Positions 45,840-56,589 of a DNA stretch of 64,000 bases are shown here, piece after piece. The translations under genes were made by a program, and so were the position numbers. The notes beneath the pieces are model-generated. The model ran no database searches. It saw only the letters and a list, made by a program, of their open reading frames with translations, and was not told the DNA's origin. The stretch covers positions 1,736,001 to 1,800,000 of the forward strand of contig JBHGNT010000005.1 in NCBI GenBank assembly GCA_043228905.1. The letters are read 5' to 3'. The stretch's first letter is position 1; every line of letters starts with the position of its first letter. This DNA is from Azolla caroliniana. Taxonomy: Eukaryota; Polypodiophyta.

Positions 45840-47206
45840 CTATGGTCTATAAGAACCGAGCCTTACGGATTTTCTAGATTTACCTTGTATTGATTCCCCT
45901 TGTTCTCCTGGCCTTTCTATCACAAGTTTCAAAGCATGCTTTACTTGTTTAATCATCAATTCTACATCCTGCAACCCTCCTTCCTCCTCCATGTCCCAAG
46001 CTTTTGGTGCTACTACAAAGACATTCTTGATCCGTCCTCCCAGAGTCGATATCTCGGCCTTCAATGTCCGGAGCTCAAGTGCATCAAACGTTTGCTTTAG
46101 TCCCGACATTAAATCTACATGATCTTCGCAACACAACGAAACGCGCAGTGTTGTTAACCTACCTTTCAAGGTAGGTGATGATTGGTTGTTCTCTCTCTCG
46201 ACCTTGAGCTCATTGCTTTCAGTAGGCATCAAATCACCATATTCATACACCTCTGAGACCTTGCGCTTCAATTTCTTGACTTGATCTACCACCTCCCCCA
46301 GTAATGATGCCTTGTCGACCTACGCAGGAGGATACGTCATGATATGATCCATCTAATACTTTAAAAAGAAAATGTTAATACTCAACATCACCTAGATATC
46401 GCTTATCTAGCAAGATTTGAGGGCAATATACAGTTAGAACCAGATTTTAGCTTTTCATCTTCATAAATTCCACAAAATGATCTAGGTGTATTGAGAAATT
46501 CCTGTCAGAGAGAATCTAATCCCAATGAAGGAAGGAGTATCATATTAAGCAAACTGAGAGTGATTTCTTTCTTACTTTTCGTTCTTCCAAGTTGAAAGAG
46601 TTCTTCCATCCACAGAAAATGATGATTTCCCATCCACAATCATATAATATACACATAGACAAAGCAACGCAACAGAAGAATTTAGTGGTTATTTCTTTAT
46701 TTTACCTTGAAAGAGCTGCGGAGGATAGTTCTTAAAGTAGCCAAATGGGAATTAATTCGTTCACGCCGTCGTCGCTCTGCTTCACTGTGGATCTTAGAAG
46801 CAACAAGGGCTTTTTCTTCTTCTCTGGTTTCTTTAATCAGTGTTCTACGGGGTGCATTCACAATCTCACCCTTGGATTTATCGAGCACCAAGGACCTCGA
46901 AACATATTCATGATCATCATAAGGTGGAATATGGTGAGCCAAGACTGCGTTCTTGATCATGACATGATGTGATGAGTTTGTAGCACGAGGATCAAGAATG
47001 TGATTATAGCCATAAGAGGGTAATATACTGCCTTGAATCTGTTGAATCTCGCGCGCATGATCCGGATTCATAGTATAATGAAGCATATTATTGTTGGTGG
47101 TGGTGTTGAAGAAGAACTCAGAAAATGGTGGTTGGAGAGCATAGTTCCCTATCACTTGTTGCCCATTAGCATAACTCATGAATCCTAATATAGATGTATA
47201 TTGCAA
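45840..47206 (-). CDS. TMO5/T5L-type bHLH transcription factor
   Basis: Two exons on the minus strand, 47206-46706 and 46319-45840 (TAG), encode 326 aa, or 317 if the second Met at 47179 is used. The intron (46320-46705) falls inside the bHLH loop, right after RTILRSSFK, with VDKASLLGEVVDQVKKLKR opening exon 2. The basic region KIHSEAERRRRERIN has His140, Glu144 and Arg148, the set that contacts E-box/G-box DNA. Downstream, VSLCCEDHVDLMSGLKQTF and LKAEISTLGGRIKNVFVV form the ACT-like dimerisation region typical of Arabidopsis TMO5 and T5L1, which pair with LHW to control vascular cell division and cytokinin production. Family placement is confident; developmental role in this plant is inference. 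Confidence 0.88.
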
Positions 47207-47821
47207 AAATCTTGACTTGCAGAGATGATCTGATCATTAACACATTGGAATTTAATACTCTTGCCAGAGACTCTGAAGCTTGGAACACAGATATATTCCC
47301 AGATTTTTAGCCCGACCCTCTCAGCAGGATTACCGATGAGAAGATGGAGATGGTTTGATAATGGCGCCTGAGAGAGGAGAATGAAAAGAAGAGACGAAAA
47401 AAGAGCAATGAGAGGATGAAATTTCAGATCAGTTTCAGACACATACACACACACACCTCTCTAAGATGATGATGAAGAAGACTGCGAAAGTTCTTTATTC
47501 ATAAAAGAAGAGAGTTAGGGAGGACATATTTTGTGAAGCCAACATCAGAACATGCTGATACACATACATACATACATACATACATGATACATACATATAT
47601 ATTCTATTTGTGTTTGCAGAGAAAACAGTGGTGGGTGGGTGGATGAGACATACCAGAATGAGCTTCCTGGCTATGGCGGATGATATCAGGAAGCAGAAAA
47701 GAGGAGTCAAGAAACAAAGAACGTACGACAGAAAGAAGCAGAAGAAGCAGAAGAAGAAAGAAGAGATGATGGAGATGGCGATGGCGAGCTCTGAATTCAA
47801 AGCCTTTTCGCGAACAAACTT

Positions 47822-47852
<31 letters not shown>

Positions 47853-47860
47853 TAGAGAGA
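47822..47860. repeat. (GA)n microsatellite upstream of the bHLH gene
   Basis: Imperfect gagaga tract about 620 bp upstream of the bHLH start; (TC)n on the coding strand of that gene. Confidence 0.9.
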
Positions 47861-47895
47861 CATCTGCGACAGGCGCAAGGCGAGTTAGCTGTCGA

Positions 47896-48072
47896 TGACG
47901 TGGCACCTCTCGAGCCCCTCCACGTCAGCACGGCAGAGAGAATATATGGGAGCCGACGTGGCAACATCGTACTCTGACCTAATGTCACGTCAGCAATAGG
48001 AGCAGCAGCATCCGGGAGGACATGCTAGCGCTGACGTGGCATCATTGCCCCTGCACCGCCTTCCACGTCAGC
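47896..48072. promoter_or_regulatory. Cluster of six ACGT (bZIP-type) elements in alternating orientation
   Basis: tgacgtggc at 47896-47904, ccacgtcagc at 47920-47929, cgacgtggc at 47954-47962, tcacgtcagc at 47985-47994, tgacgtggc at 48032-48040, ccacgtcagc at 48063-48072. Each is a C-box/G-box hybrid of the kind bound by plant bZIP factors. Forward and reverse forms alternate. Degenerate copies follow at 48108-48117 (ccatgtcagc) and about 48159. The block is GC-rich in AT-rich surroundings and lies about 700-870 bp upstream of the bHLH start. Function is inference. Confidence 0.55.
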
Positions 48073-48661
48073 ATGTCGGGGGAAGCTACAAAAGTGTGTG
48101 GTCCCGTCCATGTCAGCATCCGGGAGAAAAATACGGAAGCCGGGGGTTGTCTCCCTCGGGTGACATGGCCACCTTCGAGAAACACGAAAGTCTCGGAGCG
48201 ACCCGGGAAATCACCACTTTGTGTCGCCTTTTATTCCACTTGAGCAACTCAGAGAATGATATGAGATGTGGGCATAGGGAAGAAGAACCACATGCCCTCT
48301 CTCCGTCCTTACCATCTTAGCACCTCCGAGAAACATACAAACCCTAGGTGTTGTATAACCGCACTTTATCCCTTTCGGGTTAGTGTCTCTTAAGAAAACA
48401 TGGACCACACTTTCTCTCCCTCTTGCGTCATTCTTTTCGTTTCGCTTAAGGGGCAACCTTTCTTGCATCATCCGGTTACATAGGGCTACTAATGATATTC
48501 TTAGATAACCGAATTATTAAGTCCAAAAGGATGAGAACAACATTCTTACTAAACCATATTACTGAGCTTAACAGGTACCTTGTAAATAAGCATGAGATGT
48601 ACCCTTCACAACAAGCAGTGTAATATTGACAATTTTCTTTTCTACTAATTTAATGTAAAGG

Positions 48662-48684
48662 GTGTGTGTGTGTGTGTGTGTGTG
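48662..48684. repeat. (GT)n microsatellite
   Basis: About eleven GT units. Confidence 0.95.
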
Positions 48685-51600
48685 AGCTATCTTCGTTCTT
48701 TGCCGGCAACTTCGTTGGAGTGCATTCACTTGACCCTGGCGTAATGTATCTTGCAATTCAATGACAATGCTTGTAAGTACCATCGTCCTTTCTATTTTCT
48801 CTACAAATTAGTTGTAAATCAGCACAAGAGTATATATTGTTTTGGGCAAAATTCGCATATTTGAACACATCTATATAAATCGTCTTGCTTGTACAACACA
48901 CATGCCCTTTTGTTTATTTTCATAATGTCATAAGTCGTTTTCTAATGACTCATAAATTGCAAGTAAAAACATGTGTCATTGCTAATGCTTTACCTACACA
49001 GTTGCTAGCATTGACCTTGTTATTCTTTTTATTCTAGAGTAGGTTTTTGCTGAGAGTACGATGGGCTACATTGTGTTTGTAGAGAGGTGTTTCATCGACA
49101 TAGTATGTATCACAATGCTCTATGTTTGTATAGAAGTGTCTCACTAACATAGTTTAAAAATGCTATGGGTAAGGTCACCACTTTCCAAAATATTCTCAAA
49201 CCAATGCGTGCATGGTTCTTTCATTATGGAGAAATGAAATTCATGGCCTTTTAAACATATCCAAGAAAATAAAAACTTTCTAGTGAGGTTTTTGGGGAAA
49301 AAAACATTTTAGACAATAATGTGAAGCCATTGATTTTTGCATAATACTATTGCCTTTCATGTTGTAAACACTAATTGCAACAAATTGAGCTTGAGTATCT
49401 TAAGGATTAATGTTGAGTAAACCCACTTGTTATGTGCATAACCATAATTAATCATGAGATAGGTTTTTCATAGTTTTCCCTAGTCTTATGATGAGTATGT
49501 GTAGGTTAAATCCGAAATGAACAAGGGTATGGATTGAACAACAATTCTACAATGCGAGATAATTATTAAGCATATTATCTCTTGACGTTTTCACATGAAG
49601 TAGTCAAATGTGAACACACTAGGGCCTAGGGTTTCAACCTATATAAGAAGGCATCTGACCTTCTTATCAAAGGAGGCTTGGCTTATGTTGAGACTATATC
49701 AATGTGGCAATGGCTCTTGCTAGCCAATCACGCGCTATCCTCATGGAACCCAAGGTATGACTCACATCAACCCTCGATGATATGGGATATTGAGGACGTT
49801 CGAGTTCATCTCATGTAATCGCTAGGGGGTGGTGAGGTGGTCTAGCACCCCACTTTCCTTACTTTGGTCTATAAATCCTTATATTTTGCTTAATAATTAG
49901 TTGAACTCTAACACAATTCTATTTCAATTTTTTCAAGGAAGAAGAAATTTCGAACTAAGAATGATGACATGGTAATTCTTACAGATACATATCATTTTGT
50001 TTATAGTGAAGGTGACACTTCTTTAATGTTGCTTACAAAGTATTTCTTTTGATACTAATGGGGTACACCATGGGAACTATTCAAAGGTGACCATTGACAA
50101 CCCAACAGAACACCATGCTTTTAATAGATATTGGAAGCCCTCTAAATAATGTGGCTATTGAAGACCACGAGTAAATGGTGTCAACAAATATATTGAATAA
50201 GAAGAAAAGATGATGAAAGGGTGGGTGAGTCACGTGCAATTGGTCTCCAAGGATAGGGTTATTTTGGGTGTCCTAATCAAATAGGAGTTTTGGAGACTTT
50301 CTCTTTAGGAAACCCTACATCCTACAAGGATACAACTCTATACATATTGACCTCCCTCACAACTCGTCATATCTTATTGGACGCATCATTCTAAAGAATG
50401 GGATGTTTATAATCACATGTTTTAATACTATGGTGCTACCAATAGACACCAAATCCCTTGTTTTTCAAATGTGACAAATTATTCTTATTTGTCTCTCTTT
50501 CTCTCTATGTTGCAATGCCAATGTATTAGGTATGGCACTTCCATTGCATTGTTGGAGAGGCTAATTGCCATAACACCTCCCTAAGTAGGAGAGCAGGCCT
50601 CCATTGTACGATAATGGATAATACATAAAAGAATAACAAGTGATGCAACACTATGTGTTCTTGACATAATCTATCATGTATATGCACACACACACACACA
50701 CACCTCCTAATAACGATGTTCATAACAAAAATACAAACACTCACCCATGTGTGTGTGTCTGTGCTTGTTTGAAAATTTACCATGAACTTCATTATTAAGA
50801 TGACATATGGGTGTGAGTATTTCAATTTCTATCATGAACTTTATTATCAAAAGGTGACCATTAGTCCCATGGTGTGATTGATGGAGTTGGGTGGGTAGGT
50901 GGAAGTGAGATGAGGAGGGATAGAGAGAGGGAGGGCACGATGTGGATGTAAGGACATAAGAAAGGGTAATAAGAGCATGGATGATGAAATGGATTGGTGG
51001 TAGGGGTAGGTGACGGCAAGAGAAGTATAAAAATAGACTGCCAAATAATCGAGAGAGGTCCATCCAACCACCAATAATGAAACATAGACAACCTTTTAGT
51101 GGTCTTAACTTGATCGATGACCAGATTAAATTGCCTTCAATGTTTTGTCATTGTCATGAGTGACGACACCATAGTAGTACTTTAGCTCGGCTCGTTGGAT
51201 TACGGAAATTTTTTGTGAGGTGAAGTCACTTGGGATAATGATGGTAGTACTATATAGATAATTTCTTTTGACTAACTCAAAATCTTCAATAGAGTTTCGA
51301 TTCATAACGTCATCACAAATCAACAAAGATGCAATGTGAACAAGTAACTTATCCCCGTCCACGTATCAAAAATCAAATGCACACAAGCGCCAATCATTAC
51401 AATGGCATAATAACCTAGGGTGAAATTCACATGATGTCTCCCGAAAGGAAAATCGAAGTATGTAGAATGTAACTAGTCCCTTGAGGCTTGGATTGAATGA
51501 ATGTGTGTGCAGTTGAACATGTTAAAGTGATAGAGAAATGGGTTCAATCAATCATGTGAGGTTTATTATAGCGGAGAAATACCATACTTTGAGGTATTCA

Positions 51601-51708
51601 TTTCTTACTGTTTTTCAAATTGTCACGCATTTGCTTATATTCTTGTCCCATGTATGCCCATTCGATTTTGTCAAATTGTGCCGCCAAAGTAATAAGATTT
51701 AATGTGCA

Positions 51709-51712
<4 letters not shown>

Positions 51713-51750
<38 letters not shown>
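51713..51750. repeat. (CA)n microsatellite
   Basis: About nineteen CA units. Confidence 0.95.
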
Positions 51751-51751
<1 letters not shown>

Positions 51752-52858
51752 TCTAGTCATTGTCAATCATGTAGGCCCAATGAATAGCACAAAGAACTAG
51801 CTAGTTTCTTTTATCTCTACATTTTGTATTGCTCAAAAGTTTCGACTTGTCAAATGCTTTTTGGTTTCTTCTTGCATTCTCTCTCTTTAACTTGCTTGCT
51901 CAAGCTACCTCATTGAGGAAATGTAAAACTAAAATAACCTTCATTACCATATTCAACAATACCTATGTTGAAAGATGGTGCATGGATATTGACAACCATT
52001 TTGGACGACACCTATATTCTCTTGCAAAGTGATCACATAACGGCCTCTATAATGTCCAATTGAACTTAGAGTCCAACGTTTGTGATTGGTCACATAAGGG
52101 TGACAAAGGTTTTAGTCCAACAAGGAGATATTATGATGAAGAAATGTCCTTCAAATTGATGTAATCATAGACCTAAATATAGCATTATTGAATGAGAAAT
52201 TTATACGATCATGTTTTGTTCTTTTGTTTCTTGAGTGCTTGTAACCTATATTGTCAACAACTTTGAATTGTCATTAAGAGAATCCAATGATAACACTCCT
52301 ACTTTATTATAAATGACGGGACCATGGAAGACAAAATCATTATAGGTTTCCAAGTGTTGAAGACAAAAGTTTGACCCCAATCATCAACATTGCTAGGCGA
52401 TCACTATGTAACAAATGCCCTAGGGAAAACTCTCGAATAGGAAGCTAACAGAAAATTTTGACAAAAGTTCAGATCTGAACGTCATCATTAGAAAGATCTA
52501 CTCATTGTCGAAGAACAATGTGTGACCCCAAGCCTCTGAAATGCTTGGCAAAGCCCTATATGCCATGTTTCCACATATGTCAATGTCACTTGGAGTACTC
52601 CAAGGGCATGAACAAGCTAAAAGTTTGAAAACACGCGATCCAGGCTCTAGTATGAGGAAAATAATAGAGCGATTAGTTTCTTGTCATACATGTTGGTATA
52701 AAACAAGTGTTCACAGACACAGACACACAACGCGCGTTTGAGTGTGAAATGAAAGTGTTAGGGGACCCATGGAAACAAACAAACAAACAAACCGATACAG
52801 TTTATTGAGCTTAGGAACTCCAGTTTGACATCTATGTATCTGTAGACTGTGTGTGGAG

Positions 52859-52886
52859 GCAGGGGCAGGGGCAGGGGCAGGGGCAG
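52859..52886. repeat. (aggggc)n hexanucleotide repeat
   Basis: Four to five G-rich units about 185 bp upstream of the 927-aa PPR start codon. The G-runs could form a G-quadruplex. Confidence 0.9.
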
Positions 52887-53069
52887 AGTAGCAATGATTT
52901 CTTTGTTTAGAACAAAACTGGCCAGTAACCTATGAGAACAATGAATGGCATGCAATGAGTACCAACTACTTTCTCAGACATCACCTTACACATCATTACT
53001 TGCTTTCCTGTGAACCCCGGATAAGAGCCATTTTCTTTACACTGCTATCATCATTACCTCGATGTCATC

Positions 53070-55853
53070 ATGAAAGTGGCCATGAAGGATTTCACCTATG
53101 TAGCTTTATTGAAGGATTGTACAAAGAAGAAAGACATCTCTGAAGGAATAAGACTCCATGCTGATATATTGAAAACAAACCTCCTTGAAAGTAGTCCATA
53201 TCTAGCAAGCGCTTTGATCAATATGTATGCTAAATGTGGTATGATTGTGAAAGCACATCAGTATCTTGAGGAACTTCTTGTTCGAGATGTTATCTCATGG
53301 AATGCTTTGATTTCCGGATACACGCATGAAGGTAAAGGTCATGAAGCATTGAATTGCTTTGAGCAAATGCAATGCGAGGGCCTTTCTCCAGATGTGGTCA
53401 CTTTCACTTGTGTCTTGAGGGCTTGTGCTAGTATAGAAGCTATAGAAAAGGGCAAACAAATTCATGATGAGATTTTGAATATGGGCTTTCTTGGGAAGGA
53501 TATTGCGATTGGAACCTCTTTGGTGGATCTATATGCAAAATGTGGGCAATTTATCAAAGCACAGCAAGTGCTTGAAGAACTCCCATTTCGAGATGTGGTG
53601 ACTTGGAATGTACTGATTAAGGAGTGTGCTCAGAGGGGACATGGTCACGAAGCATTGCACTGCTTTGAAAGGATGAAAATTGGTGGTTTCTCTCCAGATA
53701 TAGTCACATTCATTTGCATCTTGAAGGCTTGTGGTAGCATAGGAGCTGTAGAGAAAGGTAAACAGATTCATGATGAGATTGTTAGCGGAGGATTTCTGAA
53801 GAGGGACGTAATACTTTGTATTGCTTTGGTAGATATGTATATTAAATTTTGTCTACTTGCAAAAGCGCAAGATGTTCTTCAGGAGCTTCCAGTTCAGAAT
53901 GCTGTTTGTTCAGGTGTGGAAACTTTGGTTAGTACTGTGAAGGCTTGTGGCAGGGTAGGAGCTATAGACAAGGGCAAACAAATTCATGATGAGATTGTGA
54001 GATGTGGCTTGCAAGAGAAGAATGATGTTGCACTTTCTAATGCTTTGATTGATATGTACTTAAAGTGTGGCAAACCTGTGAGAGCACAAGAAGTGCTTCA
54101 TGAGGTTCCATTCCATGATATTGGCTCATGGAATGTACTGATTGCAGGTTATGTCCGTCAAGGGCAAGGTGAAGAAGCACTAGGTTGTTTCCAACAGATA
54201 CGACAGGAAAGCCTATGTTCAGATTTCGTGACCTTTCTTTGCATCTTGAAGGCATGTAGTATCGCTGGCACTATAGAGAAAGGTAAGCAAATCCATGAAG
54301 AGATTTTGAGCAGGGGTTTGTTGAAGAAGGAAGTTATTCTTGGCAATGCCATAATAGATATGTATGCCAAATGTGGTTCACTCGAAAGAGCACGAAAAGT
54401 TGCCGAAGAACTTCCACTGCGAAATATAATCTCGTGGTCCACACTAATTGCAGGCTATGTTCAATGGGGCAAAGACTCTGCAGCATTGAATTGTTTTGAA
54501 CAAATGAAAAGAGAGGGTGTTTCTCCTGATGAAGTTACTTTCATTTGCATTTTGAAGGCATGTGGCCACATGGGGGTTATAGACAAGGGCAGACAAATTC
54601 ATGATGAGATTGTGAAGAGTGGTTTGCTGGGAAAGGATGCTGTGCTTGGAAGTGCTTTGGTGGATATGTATGTGAAATGCGGTGAACTAATAAAAGCACG
54701 CCAGGTGCTTGAAGAGCTTCCTATCCGAAACACCGTGACTTGGTCTGCACTAATATCAGGGTATGCTCAACAAGGCAAAGGTCATGAAGCAGTGAAGTGT
54801 TTTGAACAGATGCAAGATGAGGGTCTCTCTCCAAATGTAATCACTTTTACTTCCATCTTGAATGCTTGTGGTAGTACAGGAGCTCTAGAAAAGGGAAAAC
54901 AAATTCACGAGCATATTGTCAATCAAGGGTTGCTGAACAAGGACACTATGCTTGGGAATGCTTTAGTGGATATGTATGCCAAGTGTGGTATGATGTTGAA
55001 AGCGCAAGAAGTTCTTGAAGAGATTCCTAGTAGAGATATTGTCTCTTGGTCTACACTAATCTCAGGTTATGCTCAACATGGACAAGGTAATGAAGCCCTG
55101 AACTGTTTCGAATGGATGCAAATTGAGGGCATCAATCCAAATATGGTCACTTTTATTTGCTTATTAAAAGCATGTGGAAGCACAGGTGCCTTGGACAAGG
55201 GAAAACAAATTCATGATGAGATTGTAAGCAGGGGCTTGTTGGAGAAGGAAATAATGCTTGGCAATGCTTTGGTGGATATGTATGCTAAATGTGGTGAGCT
55301 TTCAAGAGCAAGAGAAGTGCTAAAAGAGCTTCGTCTTCGAAATGCGGCCTCTTGGAATGCTCTAATTGTAGGGTATGCCCAGAAAGGGCAAGTTCATGAA
55401 GTATTGAACTGTTTTGAAGAGATGAAAAGTGAAGGTCTTCCTCCTGATGAGGTCACATTGCTATGCGTTTTAAATGCATGCAGTCATTCAGGTTTAGTAG
55501 ACAAAGCCCAGGCAGTTTTTGGTGATATGACAAAAAAATATGGAATTTCACCAAACTTACAACATCATACTTGCATGGTCATGGCCTTTGGAAGCGGAGG
55601 ATACTTTGACAAGGCAATAGCAGTGATTGAGTTGATGCCATCTCTTGAATGTCTTTCTGTTTGGATCGCAGTATTGGGTGGTTGTAGGAAATGGGGAAAT
55701 GTGACTCTGGGGATGTTGGCATTTGATCAAGCATTACAACTAGATAGCAATTGTGCTGCAGCTTATGACCTTATGGTTAGTATCTTTGTATCATCTGGTA
55801 TGCAAGAGGATGCCGAAAAGATTAAAGCCATACAATGGAATGATGGTACATAG
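53070..55853 (+). CDS. PLS-type pentatricopeptide repeat protein, 927 aa
   Basis: An intronless ORF; an in-frame TAA lies about 50 bp upstream, so the ATG at 53070 is the first available start. PPR proteins bind organellar transcripts. From about residue 10 to 800 there are eight tandem units of about 101 residues. Each reads roughly SWNALISGYxxxGxGHEALNCFEQM, GLSPDVVTFxCxLKACGS, KGKQIHDEI, LGNALVDMYAKCG, then KAQEVLEELP. The third unit lacks most of its first motif (NAVCSGVETLVSTVKACG). The C-terminus is an E1/E2-like domain (HHTCMVMAFGSGGYFDKA, IAVLGGCRKWGN, FDQALQLDSNCAAAYDLM), with no DYW domain. No clear transit peptide is present in the first residues (MKVAMKDFTYVALL), so an upstream exon may be missing. 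The high similarity among units points to recent expansion or gene conversion. Confidence 0.92.
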   Translation: MKVAMKDFTYVALLKDCTKKKDISEGIRLHADILKTNLLESSPYLASALINMYAKCGMIVKAHQYLEELLVRDVISWNALISGYTHEGKGHEALNCFEQMQCEGLSPDVVTFTCVLRACASIEAIEKGKQIHDEILNMGFLGKDIAIGTSLVDLYAKCGQFIKAQQVLEELPFRDVVTWNVLIKECAQRGHGHEALHCFERMKIGGFSPDIVTFICILKACGSIGAVEKGKQIHDEIVSGGFLKRDVILCIALVDMYIKFCLLAKAQDVLQELPVQNAVCSGVETLVSTVKACGRVGAIDKGKQIHDEIVRCGLQEKNDVALSNALIDMYLKCGKPVRAQEVLHEVPFHDIGSWNVLIAGYVRQGQGEEALGCFQQIRQESLCSDFVTFLCILKACSIAGTIEKGKQIHEEILSRGLLKKEVILGNAIIDMYAKCGSLERARKVAEELPLRNIISWSTLIAGYVQWGKDSAALNCFEQMKREGVSPDEVTFICILKACGHMGVIDKGRQIHDEIVKSGLLGKDAVLGSALVDMYVKCGELIKARQVLEELPIRNTVTWSALISGYAQQGKGHEAVKCFEQMQDEGLSPNVITFTSILNACGSTGALEKGKQIHEHIVNQGLLNKDTMLGNALVDMYAKCGMMLKAQEVLEEIPSRDIVSWSTLISGYAQHGQGNEALNCFEWMQIEGINPNMVTFICLLKACGSTGALDKGKQIHDEIVSRGLLEKEIMLGNALVDMYAKCGELSRAREVLKELRLRNAASWNALIVGYAQKGQVHEVLNCFEEMKSEGLPPDEVTLLCVLNACSHSGLVDKAQAVFGDMTKKYGISPNLQHHTCMVMAFGSGGYFDKAIAVIELMPSLECLSVWIAVLGGCRKWGNVTLGMLAFDQALQLDSNCAAAYDLMVSIFVSSGMQEDAEKIKAIQWNDGT

Positions 55854-56589
55854 CAGGAGGGACATGATGTGTTTGTTATTTGATGTAAATGTTAAGAACT
55901 TCGTCTTCTCCCCATTGAAGACTCTACATGATCTATATATCTAATGGCATGAATGCCCGTTCTCTGAAATATTACAAGGACTTTGCCTATGTATATTTGA
56001 CCTTCAGAATTTTTGCAAATGGAGAAAGGAAGTGCCTGATATGTAAGGCCTTTTACATGTATACAAAGGTGAAGAGATGCTTGATCTCAAATTGTCATAG
56101 CCTTATATGTATATAGCCATATATTGCAGAATGCTCTAGGGTTTAGGAAAAGCTTTACCACAATCCATAACCCCAAATAGATCTGAATTCTGAACATCTA
56201 TATTGATATTTGCTGATGCATTAAGCGACAGGAAAAGACATCTGAAGTTATTAGTTCAGTCAGCTATATGCCTTCTTACCGTATCCGTATTACCCTCTCA
56301 TAATTTGTATAAATTGGAATCCAATCTATATAAACATACATCATTCACATTCACGATTGATTGATTACATTTCAATGAGATTCTGATGTACATGGAGTTC
56401 ATGTTAATGTGCATCATTTGTATTTGGGAAATACTTTTTGACTGCAGCTGCAACCAAATGCGAATACTTTACATGATACTTTACAAGTCACCTTATGGGT
56501 GAATGTACATTCAAATCCCAAAGAGGAATAAAAAAATGTGTCTAAACATGGTTTGAAATGTCTGAAATCAAAATTACTCCAAAGAATTC
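55854..56589. other. Convergent 3' flanks of the PPR and aldolase genes
   Basis: No further gene seen. The small plus-strand frames at 55753-56116 are out of frame with the PPR and carry no domain. Confidence 0.55.

Larger units (their letters stand above)
48240..53069. other. Long AT-rich intergenic region with microsatellites
   Basis: No coding region recognised. It holds (GT)n at 48662-48684, (CA)n at about 50687-50703 and 51713-51750, and (aggggc)n at 52859-52886. A promoter-like ctatataagaagg lies at about 49638-49650, with a short open stretch after it (ATG at 49710) that I could not extend into a gene. Other open frames are short and overlap on both strands. Confidence 0.5.
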
